Source: an uncultured Flaviramulus sp. (lineage in GTDB: Bacteria > Bacteroidota > Bacteroidia > Flavobacteriales > Flavobacteriaceae). From it: 61,262 nt of DNA. The DNA lies in the NCBI GenBank assembly GCA_947487155.1, contig CANKVS010000020.1, positions 1-61,262 of the forward strand, written 5' to 3'. Both the position numbers and the translations under genes were made by a program. This document shows, piece after piece, positions 35,131-44,964 of the stretch; position 1 is the stretch's first letter, and each line of letters starts with the position of its first letter. A model generated the notes under the pieces. The model had not been told where the DNA came from. It saw nothing but the letters and a program-made list of their open reading frames with translations, and ran no database searches.

Positions 35131-38100
35131 ATGAATACACGTTTTTTATCAGTTGTTTTTCTTTCTCTATTTTTTAATATAGCAATTATGTATGGGCAGC
35201 AAGAGTTGCCTAAAATTATTCCTCCTTCTCCAAATGCTGCTGCTTTGGCACAGTATGGAGAATTTCCTGTGAATATGGCTACGGGCACGCCTAGTATCTC
35301 GATTCCATTGTATCAAGTACAATCAAGACAGTTGCAAATGCCCATATCATTAAGTTATCATGCCAGTGGTATAAAAGTAGCACAAAAATCTAGTAATGTA
35401 GGTTTGGGGTGGGCATTAAATATTGGTGGTGTGATTACCCGATCAGTAGTAGACATTCCAGATGAAATAACCAATGGCTATGGTAATATAGCAAATACCC
35501 TTCCTGGAGCAGATGATTTAGGAGACATTGCTACAGCCGCTGAGCAAGCAGTATTAGAAGACTTGGAGAATCATAAGGATCTAGAGCCCGACATATTCAA
35601 TTATAATTTTAATGGGCGTTCAGGTCAGTTTAAATATACCAAGAACGGAGACCTGACTCCAGTACCTTATGAGGACATAAAAATAGCGTTTATTACTGAT
35701 GGACTCCAGATTACTGACGAAATGGGGACGGTCTACCGTTTTAAGGACAAGGAAACGGTAAATATGCCTGAATCTACGTACGGTATTTTATATACTTCTA
35801 GTTGGTACCTTACGGAGATTATCTCTTCTGATGGTTCGGAAAAAATAGAATTTATATACGAGGATGGTGGATACCTTTTGGAACGATTACTTAATGATAC
35901 TGAAACTTTAAGATATGTAGTCTATGGGACAAATGCAGCGGGTGAATCTAATGGATTTCGGTCGCTAAGTAGTCAAACTCCACTAAATGGCAAACAAAAC
36001 TATACGTTGCGTCTTAAGGAGGTAGTTTTCCCATATGGGAAAATAAATCTCGATTATTTGGCCAGACCAGATACGTGGGACTCAGGCGATGGGCTTCATA
36101 ACCTTACCATATACAAATCCAGTTTAATAACAAATGGCATTTATAGCACATTAAAATCGTTCGTCTTTAACCAAGGGATTTTTCCAGAAAAGAATTGTTC
36201 CGAGGCTTCGGCTATAGAAACAGAAAAAAAGCGTTCCCGTTTAGATAGTGTTGACGAAAAGGATAAAAATGGCAATGTGGTACGTACCTGGGGGTTCACC
36301 TATAACAATGCCTTGATGCCTTGTAAACTGGATAGAGGAGTTGACGATTGGGGCTATTATAACGGAGCCAACAATACAACATTAGTAAATTCGGAAAAAG
36401 CTCTTGAGGGCTTTTCTGTAATACCTTTAGGTACAGCCAATAGGGATGCTAATCCATCAGTTATGCAGGTAGGCATGCTGCAACGTATTGATTACCCAAC
36501 CGGGGGGTATACCGAATTTGAGTTCGAACCCCATCAGATTATTTCTGGATCAACGATTAACAAAACAAAATATGCCGTTGCCTTGAACGGTATAGGTGGT
36601 AATGCAGGCAGTACCATTTTTACAGCTGCCGACAACATTTCCGCTACCTATGAAGTTGATATTTCTGCTGGCTATACCAATACCGAACCAGCTGTGACTA
36701 TTGAGGATTTGACAGCTAGTACGTCAGACACCTATTACGGACATCAGGACCATACACAATCTATAGAATATACAGGGACTATTCAACTTATTTCTGGTCA
36801 TCAATATAAAATTTCGGCTGTGGCTCCTTATACAGGGACCGTTGCCTCTGGCTATATCCGTTGGACTGAAAGCGTCCCTGCTATAACCCCATTAGGTGGG
36901 CTTAGGGTAAAAAGCATTGTTTCGTATAAAGGCGCTGATGCCAAAGCTTTTGAGAAGCACTTTACGTATGGCACAAATGAAGATGGCGTGGGAACATTGC
37001 TTGCAAATCATTTTGGTTTTGTTAATCATACAGATTACTTTGAATATAATAATGTACATCATGCTGGAGCTTGCGTTCATGTTGGAAAAACATTGACAAG
37101 AACTATAGTAAGTTCTGATCTATACAAGAGCTCTAGTTTTTCAGGTAGCCCAGTTATTTACCCCAAAGTTTATGAATACCAAGGGACTCCAGAAAACAAT
37201 ACGGGAAAGACAGAACGGTCATACGAAATATTCCCTGACGAAGTATTATTGGTAAATCCTAGTGTAGGAGGTTCCAACGGCACAATATACCCTGAGGTTA
37301 GCTATAAGAATGGTGTGTTTCAGTTGGAAAAGGACTGGAAACGTGGACAGATGAAAAGTGAGCACCATTACAAAAACAATGAAGGAACTTATGTGCCCGT
37401 TGCCTCGACCATACACGACTATGAAGATTTTAAACACCATAAAGATTCTACAATATACGTGAAACGATTTGGGGGATTCGATGGTACACCCTGTTATCCT
37501 ATAGTCTTGAATATGGTATTCGATTTCCCTATAGAATTTGGCGCTAGAAAACGCACCCGTACAGTTAACACGCAATACGATGTTAACGGGCAAAATCCAG
37601 TAGAGACCACTCAAGAGTTTTTTTATGAAAGCCCCCATCATTTACAGGTAACCCGTACCAAGACCACCAACAGCCTTGGAGAAACAATAGAGACCCATAC
37701 CCAATACCCCGATGATGTTATTGGCCAAAGTACTTTGGGCTATGACGATTTAAATATTGCTGCTGGCGAGTTGGCAGCTATAAACAGGTTAAAGGAAAAC
37801 GACCTGCATAAAGTGGCTACACCTGTCCAGACCAGTACCTACAAGGATACGGATGGCGACGGTACAATGGAAGCCTCGGAATTATTAGGTGTTCAACGCA
37901 CGCTATATAAAGATTGGAGTAGTGACGTTGTGCTCCCTAAAGAAATTCAATCTCTTAAGGGCGTGTATAATTCTAGTACAAATTCGCTAGAAAATCGTAT
38001 TGTATACCACGATTATGATGATATAGGTAACCCTATAGAATTAAGTAAGGCAGATGGCACACATATTTATTACATCTGGGGCTATAATGGTCAATACCCT

Positions 38101-38436
38101 ATTGCTAAATTAGAAAACTTTACAAGTTCACAAATAACAAGTACCGTACAAAATTTAATTGATGTAGCAGTAACTGCTTCCAATAACGATAATTCTGTAA
38201 GCACTGAAAACAGTTTACGAATCGCATTAGGCAATCTAAGAGATACACCAGCCTTAATAGATACTATGGTATCCACTTACACCTATGACCCGTTAATAGG
38301 AATAACAAGTATAACAGATCCTAAAGAATATACAATGTACTATGAGTACGATGATTTTAATCGTTTAAAACAAGTCAAAGATGCCGATGGTAAGATACTT
38401 AGTAAAAACCAGTACCATTATAAAGGCCAGCAATAA
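35131..38436 (+). CDS. Secreted SpvB/RHS-type protein without toxin tip
   Basis: 1,101 residues with a Sec signal peptide (FLSVVFLSLFFNIAIMYGQ). The N-terminus has the Bacteroidota RHS opening (PPSPNAAALAQYGEFPVNMA, then ISLSYHASGIKVAQKSSNVG and LGWALNIGGVITRSVVDIP), followed by YD-type repeats. It ends in two late repeats (YYEYDDFNRLKQVKDADGKI) and stops without the RHS-associated core or a toxin. By analogy with the TcB/TcC pair of Tc toxins it could supply one half of a cocoon completed by the large RHS protein two genes downstream; that pairing is inference. Confidence 0.8.
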   Translation: MNTRFLSVVFLSLFFNIAIMYGQQELPKIIPPSPNAAALAQYGEFPVNMATGTPSISIPLYQVQSRQLQMPISLSYHASGIKVAQKSSNVGLGWALNIGGVITRSVVDIPDEITNGYGNIANTLPGADDLGDIATAAEQAVLEDLENHKDLEPDIFNYNFNGRSGQFKYTKNGDLTPVPYEDIKIAFITDGLQITDEMGTVYRFKDKETVNMPESTYGILYTSSWYLTEIISSDGSEKIEFIYEDGGYLLERLLNDTETLRYVVYGTNAAGESNGFRSLSSQTPLNGKQNYTLRLKEVVFPYGKINLDYLARPDTWDSGDGLHNLTIYKSSLITNGIYSTLKSFVFNQGIFPEKNCSEASAIETEKKRSRLDSVDEKDKNGNVVRTWGFTYNNALMPCKLDRGVDDWGYYNGANNTTLVNSEKALEGFSVIPLGTANRDANPSVMQVGMLQRIDYPTGGYTEFEFEPHQIISGSTINKTKYAVALNGIGGNAGSTIFTAADNISATYEVDISAGYTNTEPAVTIEDLTASTSDTYYGHQDHTQSIEYTGTIQLISGHQYKISAVAPYTGTVASGYIRWTESVPAITPLGGLRVKSIVSYKGADAKAFEKHFTYGTNEDGVGTLLANHFGFVNHTDYFEYNNVHHAGACVHVGKTLTRTIVSSDLYKSSSFSGSPVIYPKVYEYQGTPENNTGKTERSYEIFPDEVLLVNPSVGGSNGTIYPEVSYKNGVFQLEKDWKRGQMKSEHHYKNNEGTYVPVASTIHDYEDFKHHKDSTIYVKRFGGFDGTPCYPIVLNMVFDFPIEFGARKRTRTVNTQYDVNGQNPVETTQEFFYESPHHLQVTRTKTTNSLGETIETHTQYPDDVIGQSTLGYDDLNIAAGELAAINRLKENDLHKVATPVQTSTYKDTDGDGTMEASELLGVQRTLYKDWSSDVVLPKEIQSLKGVYNSSTNSLENRIVYHDYDDIGNPIELSKADGTHIYYIWGYNGQYPIAKLENFTSSQITSTVQNLIDVAVTASNNDNSVSTENSLRIALGNLRDTPALIDTMVSTYTYDPLIGITSITDPKEYTMYYEYDDFNRLKQVKDADGKILSKNQYHYKGQQ

Positions 38437-38475
38437 TTACAGGCCGATTTTATATAAACCCAAAAACATTAAAAA

Positions 38476-38910
38476 ATGAAAAAAATATTCAACATAGTAG
38501 TGTTGCTACTATTGGCCCTACCTGTGACTGCCCAGGACAGTCAGCACCCCCTTACAGGCACCTGGAGCTTTGATTACCAAACATCCTTCTCCAATATGGA
38601 CAGGCAACTACAAGAGCGCTTCGGGAAGCTCCCTGCTGCCCAGCAGGCCGGTATCACCAGCCTCTATAAAGGACGCCGCCTCATTTTTACCGCCACAGGA
38701 GCCTTTACACAAATACTCGCCGACGGGCGTACCGTGACCGGTTCCTGGGGCCTTTCAGACAACGGAACCATACTTAAGATCACCTCCCCCGGGAGGCATG
38801 AACTCAAACAAAGGATAAAGACCCTTAGCCCCGGCACACTGGTATTAAAACTCGAAGGACCCAACGCGGACAAAGCTTATTTTTCCACCTCCTACCTTAA
38901 GCGCAACTAA
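38476..38910 (+). CDS. Small secreted lipocalin-like protein
   Basis: 144 residues. Signal peptide 1-20 (MKKIFNIVVLLLLALPVTAQ), then a beta-rich domain: LTGTWSFDYQTSFSNMDRQL, GRRLIFTATGAFTQILADGR, VTGSWGLSDNGTILKITSPG. The TGTW...GxFxx...GSWxLSDNGxxL pattern is that of short lipocalin-like domains of Bacteroidota. It lies between the two RHS genes (39 and 17 bp gaps) and is clearly more GC-rich than the secretion cluster. The function is unknown; an accessory or carrier for the RHS proteins is conceivable. Confidence 0.65.
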   Translation: MKKIFNIVVLLLLALPVTAQDSQHPLTGTWSFDYQTSFSNMDRQLQERFGKLPAAQQAGITSLYKGRRLIFTATGAFTQILADGRTVTGSWGLSDNGTILKITSPGRHELKQRIKTLSPGTLVLKLEGPNADKAYFSTSYLKRN

Positions 38911-38927
38911 CTCTAAAACCAAAGACG

Positions 38928-41900
38928 ATGAACCGCACAGCAAAATACAGATGGATACACCTAGTCATAGCGCTTTTAGCAGGATTAGGAAACGCCAATG
39001 CACAGTACAGTATCTCGGGGCCCACTACGGTCACCTCCGGGCATTTGACCGCCTATACCATAACAGGGCCCACCTATAACATTTCCAATGTCAACTGGAG
39101 CACGTTTTACTATAACAATGTTTCGCCCACCGGAACCTATACGGCCAATGTGACCTTTAACTATGGCACATCGGACATAATAGTAGCCGATGTGACGGAC
39201 TATTATTACACCACTTATAATGTGAACCTCTATGTCACCATAAATCCTGCGACACCTTCCACACCTCCGGCACCCACCATACAGATTAGCAATTGTGGCA
39301 GTACGGTACTGGCCAGGAGTACTCCGCCCAGTGGGGTGACCTACTATTGGCAAAGCAGTAGCAGTGGTACCAGCACCTCTAACTCCGGCTCGACCATTAC
39401 AAAAACCAGTAGCGGTACCCAATACCTCAGGGCCAGGAACAGCAGTGGTACCTGGAGTACATCTTCCAGTAGTAAGAGCTATACCATCAATACGGTACCC
39501 GCCACCCCCAGTACCCCCACCATTACCAACAACTGTGGGAGTACGGTACTCACCAGGGGCAGTCACCCCAGCGGGCAGACCTTATACTGGCAAAGCAGCA
39601 GTGGTGGTACCAGTACAGGAAACTCGGGAAGTACGGTCACCAGAACCAGTGGCACGGTCTATTACCTAAGGGCCCGGAACAACAGCACCGGGTGCTGGTC
39701 TTCGGCCAGAACGGTCAGCTATAGTATCAACACCGTACCCGCCACCCCCAGTACCCCCAGCATCACTAATAACTGTGGGAGTACGGTACTCACCAGGGGC
39801 AGCCACCCCAGCGGGCAGACCTTATACTGGCAGAGCAGCAGTGGTGGGACCAGTACAGGAAACTCGGGGAGTACGGTCACCAGAACCAGTGGCACGGTGT
39901 ATTACCTAAGAGCTAGAAACAACAGTACCGGGTGCTGGTCTTCGGCCAGGACGGTTAATTATAGTATCAACACCGTACCCGGCACCCCCAGTACCCCCAC
40001 CATCACTAATAACTGTGGGAGTACGGTACTCACTAGGGGCAGCCACCCCAGCGGGCAGACCTTATACTGGCAAAGCAGCAGTGGTGGGACCAGTACAGGA
40101 AACTCGGGGAGTACGGTCACCAGAACCAGTGGCACCGTGTATTACTTAAGAGCCCGAAACAACAGTACCGGGTGCTGGTCTTCTGCCAGAACGATTAATT
40201 ATAGTATCAACACCGTGCCAGGGACTCCAGGCACGCCTACGATTACTAATAACTGTGGGAGTACGGTACTCACCAGGGGTAGCCACCCCAGCGGGCAGAC
40301 CTTATACTGGCAAAGCAGTAGCAGTGGCACCAGTACGGGGAATTCAAGCAGCAGTGTTACCAGAACTTCCGGTACTACCTATTATTTACGTGCCAGAAAC
40401 AATACAACAAACTGTTGGAGTGCTGCCAGGACCGTAACTTATAGTATCACACAGCCATCCACCTGGTATGCCGATACCGATGGTGATGGCTATGGAAACT
40501 CAAGTGCCACCACCAGTGCCTGTAGCCAGCCTTCAGGCTATGTGTCTAACAGTTCTGACCATGATGACAGCACATTACACATCACCAATATAGCACCTCA
40601 GTATTTTTATAGTGACAGTGATGGGGATGGCTTTGGAGATGCCTCTGTAAGTGTGTTTTATAGTGTGATGCCCGCAGGGTATGTTACGGACAATACCGAC
40701 CAGTGCCCGGATGAAACGGGCACTTACAATGGCTGTGATTATACCCCGGCCGTGTTATCTGATGAAAACTATATCTATACGAGGGCTTACCAGGTACCTG
40801 TCAGTAGTGATTCAGAAATAAACCAGGACTCCGATATTATAGAAAGCATCACCTATTTTGATGGTTTGGGGCGTCCTATGCAAAGTGTTGGTATCAAAGC
40901 TGCTCCTGATAAAAAAGATATCATCACCCATATAGGCTATGATGATTTTGGCAGGCAGGATAAAGACTGGTTGCCCTATCATGAAACAACAGGAAGTGTG
41001 GGGGCTTACCGGGGGGATAAATCTTCCGCCACCCAACAGTACTATCAAAACAATTTTACAGGAGACTTTACAGGCATGGTACTGGCCGATATCAACGCCT
41101 ATTCCCAAAAAGACCTGGAGGCCTCCCCACTGGGCAGGGTCTTAAAACAAGCCGCCCTGGGAAAAGACTGGAAACTGGGCAATGGCCATGAAATTGAATT
41201 TGATTACCTGTCTAATACAGGGAGTGAGGTACGTCTCTACCAGGTGAACTTAAGTTTTGCCAACAATACCTATACGCCCACGCTTACCGGTGGCGGCACG
41301 TATTATGCGGCAGGCGAACTTTATAAAACCGTCACTAAAGACGAGAACTGGACCAGTGGTACCAATCATACTACCGAGGAATTTAAGGATAAACAGGGCC
41401 AGGTGGTCTTAAAACGTAGCTATAACAACGGGGTCCATGATACCTATTATGTCTATGATGATTATGGGAACCTCACTTATGTCCTACCGCCTAAAGTGGT
41501 ACATGACAGCAGTATCTCCGCCACGGAGCTCTCTGAACTCTGTTACCAGTATAAATACGACCATAGGAACCGGTTGGTAGAGAAGAAAATACCAGGCAAG
41601 GACTGGGAGTATATTGTCTATGACGTATTGGACCGGCCCGTGCTGACCCAGGATGCCAATTTAAGGACTGATGACCAATGGCTGTTCACCAAATATGATG
41701 TTTTTGGCAGGGTGGTTTATACAGGGATACATACCAATACAACACATACCACAAGAGTTGCTATGCAAAGTCATTATGACAGTACAAATGACCAGGCGAG
41801 TGAGCTTTATGAAGCCAAGGTAACATCGGGGACCGGTATTGAAGGTTCTTATTATACCAACAATCATTTTCCAGATACTAATTTAGAGGTACATACCGTA

Positions 41901-44255
41901 AATTACTATGATGATTATACTTTTAACGGGTTAACATTACCGGCTACAAGTAAAGGGGCAGCCATTATTAATTATAACAATACCAACGCTATATTAACAA
42001 AAGGATTGGCTACTGGTAGTAAAGTACGGGTATTAGATTCTGACCCCGTAAAGTGGATCACTACTGTAACGGGCTATGATGCCAAGGCGCGCCCTATTTA
42101 TATGACCAGTAGTAATGATTACCTGGGTACGGCAGATGTTGTAGAGAGCAAACTGGATTTTACCGGTAAGGTGGAAGAGACCACCACCACACATACCAAG
42201 GGCAGTACCACAACCACCATAGTGGACAGCTTTAGTTATGACCATACAGGGCGTTTATTAAGCCAGAAACAAAAGATCAATACGCTGGATGAGGAAATGA
42301 TCGTTCAAAACACTTATGATGAACTGGGACAACTGGAAAGTAAAGGCGTGGGTGGTAAATCATCAAATACGAACAGACTGCAGCATGTTGATTACGCTTA
42401 TAATGTACGGGGCTGGCTCAAACAGATTAACAATCCTACCAGTTTAGGTAGTGACCTGTTTGGATTCAAGATAGGCTACAATGAAGGAAGCAATGCGTTA
42501 TACAATGGAAACATAAGTTCTACACAGTGGAAAACCGCTAACACCGATAACAGTTTAAAAACCTATGATTATACCTATGATGCCCTGAACAGGATCATAG
42601 GAGCACAAGACAATACAGACAATTATAATTTAGGAGGGTATAACTCTAGCGGAACATTAATAACTCCTATCACTTATGATAAGAACGGGAACATATTGGC
42701 TTTATCAAGACAGGGACATACCGATGAAAACAACCCTTCGACATTTACCACAATGGATGATCTAAGCTATTATTATAATGGCAACCAATTGCATTCCGTG
42801 ACAGATAGTGCGTCTTATACCACCGGGTTCAATGATGGCAATGCTTCGGACGCTGTTTTTAATAATGGCAATGACGACTATCTTTATGACACCAATGGCA
42901 ACTTGACATCCGATGCGAATAAGTCAATATCTGCGGTAGAATATAATCACTTGAACCAACCTACCAAAATTACGGTAACAGGTGCAAATGCTGGTGTGTT
43001 GGATTATAAATATTCTGCTGATGGCAAGAAGCTACGCAAGATAAAAACCCAAAGCGGAGTAACCACTACAACGGATTATGCCAAAGGGTTCGTTTACGAA
43101 AACAACGTTCTGAAACAGTTCAACCATCCAGAGGGTTACGTTGAACCTGATGGAAGCGGTTACCAATATGTGTATCGTCTAACGGACATCTGGGGAAATA
43201 CCAGGATAACCTTTGCAGATGATAACAACAATGGTTCTGTAAACAGTTCAGAGATAAGAAAGGAAAGAAATTTTTATCCATTCGGTCTTGAACATCGTGG
43301 TTATAACAACAGTTCCTATGGTGTGGAGAATAACCTAAAAACCTATCAAAAGCAGGAACTTAACAAAGACCTTGACCTTAACGTTCACGAATGGAAGTAC
43401 CGTTTTGGAGACCCAGCGATTGCAAGATTTTGGCAAGTTGACCCATTGGCAGAAGATTATGTCTATAACGGAGTTTACAATTTCTCTGAAAACGACCCAA
43501 TTAGTGGCGTGGAACTTGAAGGTTTGGAAAAGCTGAACATACACGTCTATAACGTCATCAAAGACCATAAGGGTAATTATACAGCTACCTTCCAGATGCA
43601 GACCACAACGACAGGTCATAACTGGTCGGGAACAAAATCGCAGAAGCAGATACAGATATTGGACTCTTATGACAGAAAGACTGTTACCAATCTTTATACT
43701 GGAGATAATGCTACAGCTAACGCTGCAAAAGATGGATTTAATGTTTCTGAATGGAAAGGAAAATCACAAGGCACTTGGAATACGGTAAAGCAGGCGTATA
43801 ACCATATTGCTACTTCTGATGATTACAGGTCAAGAGAATTTAGGAGTACTTTAGGTAATGTCGCTACAGCTGCAAGTCTTGTAGTTGGTCCAGAACTGTT
43901 GATAGAAAGAGCTGTTGCAGAAGTTGGCATAGGAATTGGAGCAATGAAGTTATTGCCTTCAGCAGGAAAGACAGTTAAGCATCATATTTTTAATGTGTTT
44001 AGAGGCGGTTCTTCTAAATCTCAAAAATATAGAGACTTCTTTAAGAAGCATAATATTGATTTAGATGCTAATACAGTTCATATTCCAGAAGGAATACATA
44101 AAAAACTGCATGAAGCAGGTAATAATTGGACAACAAAGTGGAAAAAATGGATTGATAATAATCCTGATGCTACAACTAAAGATGTATATCAACAAGCAGG
44201 AAAAATGATGGATGAATATGGTATATCAGGATACTCGATAAAGCCATATAAATAA
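38928..44255 (+). CDS. Large secreted RHS polymorphic toxin; tip supplied by mobile element
   Basis: 1,775 residues. Order: signal peptide (1-26), a beta domain, five Ig-like repeats of 80 residues (about 105-510), calcium-binding TSP3-like repeats (DTDGDGYGNSS, DSDGDGFGD), the Bacteroidota RHS entry domain (YFDGLGRPMQSVGIKAAPDK), many YD/RHS repeats, the RHS-associated core (DPAIARFWQVDPLAED) and a C-terminal HNH/Endo VII-like nuclease. The nuclease (from 1685) has H1685-H1686, N1715, H1724 and H1728, in the pattern of the DUF2380 group: HHIF ... DANTVHIPEGIHKKLH ... W ... W. Residues 1-1320 belong to the host gene; residues 1321-1775 start at the 11-bp core and come from the inserted element. 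The next gene is the likely immunity gene. Confidence 0.85.
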   Translation: MNRTAKYRWIHLVIALLAGLGNANAQYSISGPTTVTSGHLTAYTITGPTYNISNVNWSTFYYNNVSPTGTYTANVTFNYGTSDIIVADVTDYYYTTYNVNLYVTINPATPSTPPAPTIQISNCGSTVLARSTPPSGVTYYWQSSSSGTSTSNSGSTITKTSSGTQYLRARNSSGTWSTSSSSKSYTINTVPATPSTPTITNNCGSTVLTRGSHPSGQTLYWQSSSGGTSTGNSGSTVTRTSGTVYYLRARNNSTGCWSSARTVSYSINTVPATPSTPSITNNCGSTVLTRGSHPSGQTLYWQSSSGGTSTGNSGSTVTRTSGTVYYLRARNNSTGCWSSARTVNYSINTVPGTPSTPTITNNCGSTVLTRGSHPSGQTLYWQSSSGGTSTGNSGSTVTRTSGTVYYLRARNNSTGCWSSARTINYSINTVPGTPGTPTITNNCGSTVLTRGSHPSGQTLYWQSSSSGTSTGNSSSSVTRTSGTTYYLRARNNTTNCWSAARTVTYSITQPSTWYADTDGDGYGNSSATTSACSQPSGYVSNSSDHDDSTLHITNIAPQYFYSDSDGDGFGDASVSVFYSVMPAGYVTDNTDQCPDETGTYNGCDYTPAVLSDENYIYTRAYQVPVSSDSEINQDSDIIESITYFDGLGRPMQSVGIKAAPDKKDIITHIGYDDFGRQDKDWLPYHETTGSVGAYRGDKSSATQQYYQNNFTGDFTGMVLADINAYSQKDLEASPLGRVLKQAALGKDWKLGNGHEIEFDYLSNTGSEVRLYQVNLSFANNTYTPTLTGGGTYYAAGELYKTVTKDENWTSGTNHTTEEFKDKQGQVVLKRSYNNGVHDTYYVYDDYGNLTYVLPPKVVHDSSISATELSELCYQYKYDHRNRLVEKKIPGKDWEYIVYDVLDRPVLTQDANLRTDDQWLFTKYDVFGRVVYTGIHTNTTHTTRVAMQSHYDSTNDQASELYEAKVTSGTGIEGSYYTNNHFPDTNLEVHTVNYYDDYTFNGLTLPATSKGAAIINYNNTNAILTKGLATGSKVRVLDSDPVKWITTVTGYDAKARPIYMTSSNDYLGTADVVESKLDFTGKVEETTTTHTKGSTTTTIVDSFSYDHTGRLLSQKQKINTLDEEMIVQNTYDELGQLESKGVGGKSSNTNRLQHVDYAYNVRGWLKQINNPTSLGSDLFGFKIGYNEGSNALYNGNISSTQWKTANTDNSLKTYDYTYDALNRIIGAQDNTDNYNLGGYNSSGTLITPITYDKNGNILALSRQGHTDENNPSTFTTMDDLSYYYNGNQLHSVTDSASYTTGFNDGNASDAVFNNGNDDYLYDTNGNLTSDANKSISAVEYNHLNQPTKITVTGANAGVLDYKYSADGKKLRKIKTQSGVTTTTDYAKGFVYENNVLKQFNHPEGYVEPDGSGYQYVYRLTDIWGNTRITFADDNNNGSVNSSEIRKERNFYPFGLEHRGYNNSSYGVENNLKTYQKQELNKDLDLNVHEWKYRFGDPAIARFWQVDPLAEDYVYNGVYNFSENDPISGVELEGLEKLNIHVYNVIKDHKGNYTATFQMQTTTTGHNWSGTKSQKQIQILDSYDRKTVTNLYTGDNATANAAKDGFNVSEWKGKSQGTWNTVKQAYNHIATSDDYRSREFRSTLGNVATAASLVVGPELLIERAVAEVGIGIGAMKLLPSAGKTVKHHIFNVFRGGSSKSQKYRDFFKKHNIDLDANTVHIPEGIHKKLHEAGNNWTTKWKKWIDNNPDATTKDVYQQAGKMMDEYGISGYSIKPYK
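39241..40440 (+). repeat. 240-bp tandem repeats encoding Ig-like units
   Basis: Five units of exactly 240 bp (80 residues): a divergent first at 39241-39480, then 39481, 39721, 39961 and 40201. The middle three are nearly identical in DNA (for example CTGTGGGAGTACGGTACT recurs at the same offset). Each encodes GSTVLTRGSHPSGQTLYWQS and YYLRARNNSTGCWSSAR. The high identity implies recent duplication or gene conversion. Confidence 0.85.
42888..42898 (+). repeat. Core site 1 (left junction of element copy 1)
   Basis: GACACCAATGG in frame with the RHS gene (residues 1321-1324, D-T-N-G). Left flank TCTTTAT is host RHS sequence; right flank CAACTTGACATCC is element sequence and recurs after core 2. 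Confidence 0.8.
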
Positions 44256-44263
44256 ATAAGATT

Positions 44264-44533
44264 ATGAAACATAAAATTAAAGATAGTTTTAAAGAAATAT
44301 GCGAACAAATTATTGGAGAGAATAAGACTTTAGAAGAATGGTCTGAAGTTGAATCTAGCGATATGTTCCAAAATGAAGATTATAATGGCGGTTTTGACGC
44401 TACAGAAGAAGAATTTTGTTTTAGTCTTTATGAAAACGATAAGGAATATTGGTTTCAATTTCCTTTAGAAGATATTCAAAAAATCTTATCAGAAGAAATA
44501 ACTACAATTACGGTAAGAGAAGCTGATTTATAA
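44264..44533 (+). CDS. Putative immunity protein for the nuclease tip (copy 1)
   Basis: 89 residues, acidic, no signal peptide, so cytoplasmic: MKHKIKDSFKEICEQIIGEN, then DMFQNEDYNGGFDATEEEFC and YWFQFPLEDIQKILSEE. It starts 8 bp after the toxin stop codon. I do not recognise the family; the assignment rests on position directly behind a polymorphic toxin and on its small size. A cytoplasmic immunity protein fits a nuclease that must be neutralised in the cytoplasm. Confidence 0.65.
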   Translation: MKHKIKDSFKEICEQIIGENKTLEEWSEVESSDMFQNEDYNGGFDATEEEFCFSLYENDKEYWFQFPLEDIQKILSEEITTITVREADL

Positions 44534-44560
44534 ACGGATATCAGCGAATTGAAAAGAAGA

Positions 44561-44586
44561 ACCACAGCGAAAGTTGTGGTTTTTTT
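44561..44586 (+). terminator. Intrinsic terminator after the immunity gene (copy 1)
   Basis: ACCACAGC and GTTGTGGT pair over 8 positions around a GAAA tetraloop and are followed by a run of Ts. It would separate toxin-immunity transcription from the convergent HTH gene. The same structure is at 52054-52079. Confidence 0.75.
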
Positions 44587-44917
44587 ATGCGTAAGCTTTT
44601 TTTGCATTAGCATCCCTAATGGCAAGGTCAAGAAATTTTACGACCATTGCCTTATCTTCATTATCCATATCCTGTATAGCTTGGAAACGTTTTAAAAGTT
44701 CCTTATCCTTAATAGCTATAACATCATCACTTAATAAAGCATCAGCAGAAACACCAAGAGCATCAGCGATAGCCTTTAAGGCATCAGCAGGTGGAATACT
44801 TGTGTCCAGTTCGTAACGAGAAAGGCTTTTATTATTTACACCTGAAATCTCTGCAAGCTCTGCTTGGGATAAGTTCTTTTGTTGTCTGTATAATCTTATA
44901 CGCTCTGCAATAGTCAT
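44585..44917 (-). CDS. XRE-family regulator of the element (copy 1)
   Basis: 110 residues. HTH_XRE at 1-65 (MTIAERIRLYRQQKNLSQAE, then GVNNKSLSRYELDTSIPPAD), followed by a short C-terminal helical segment (LKRFQAIQDMDNEDKAMVVK) typical of mobile-element repressors. It is divergent from the ATPase-recombinase operon with overlapping promoters, so it is the likely switch that keeps the element quiet. Confidence 0.85.
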   Translation of the reverse strand: MTIAERIRLYRQQKNLSQAELAEISGVNNKSLSRYELDTSIPPADALKAIADALGVSADALLSDDVIAIKDKELLKRFQAIQDMDNEDKAMVVKFLDLAIRDANAKKAYA

Positions 44918-44964
44918 AATCGAGAATTACTTATTGAAAACACCTCTAAAAAGTGAATATTAGA

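Noticed and set aside
38985..39669. Long open frames on the opposite strand and in other frames of the large RHS gene
   Set aside because: They arise from the GC-rich Ser/Thr repeat coding sequence; their translations are low-complexity, repeat with the 240-bp period and lack any domain.
39241..40440. CRISPR-like array
   Set aside because: The 240-bp repeats have no unique spacers and are in-frame protein repeats.
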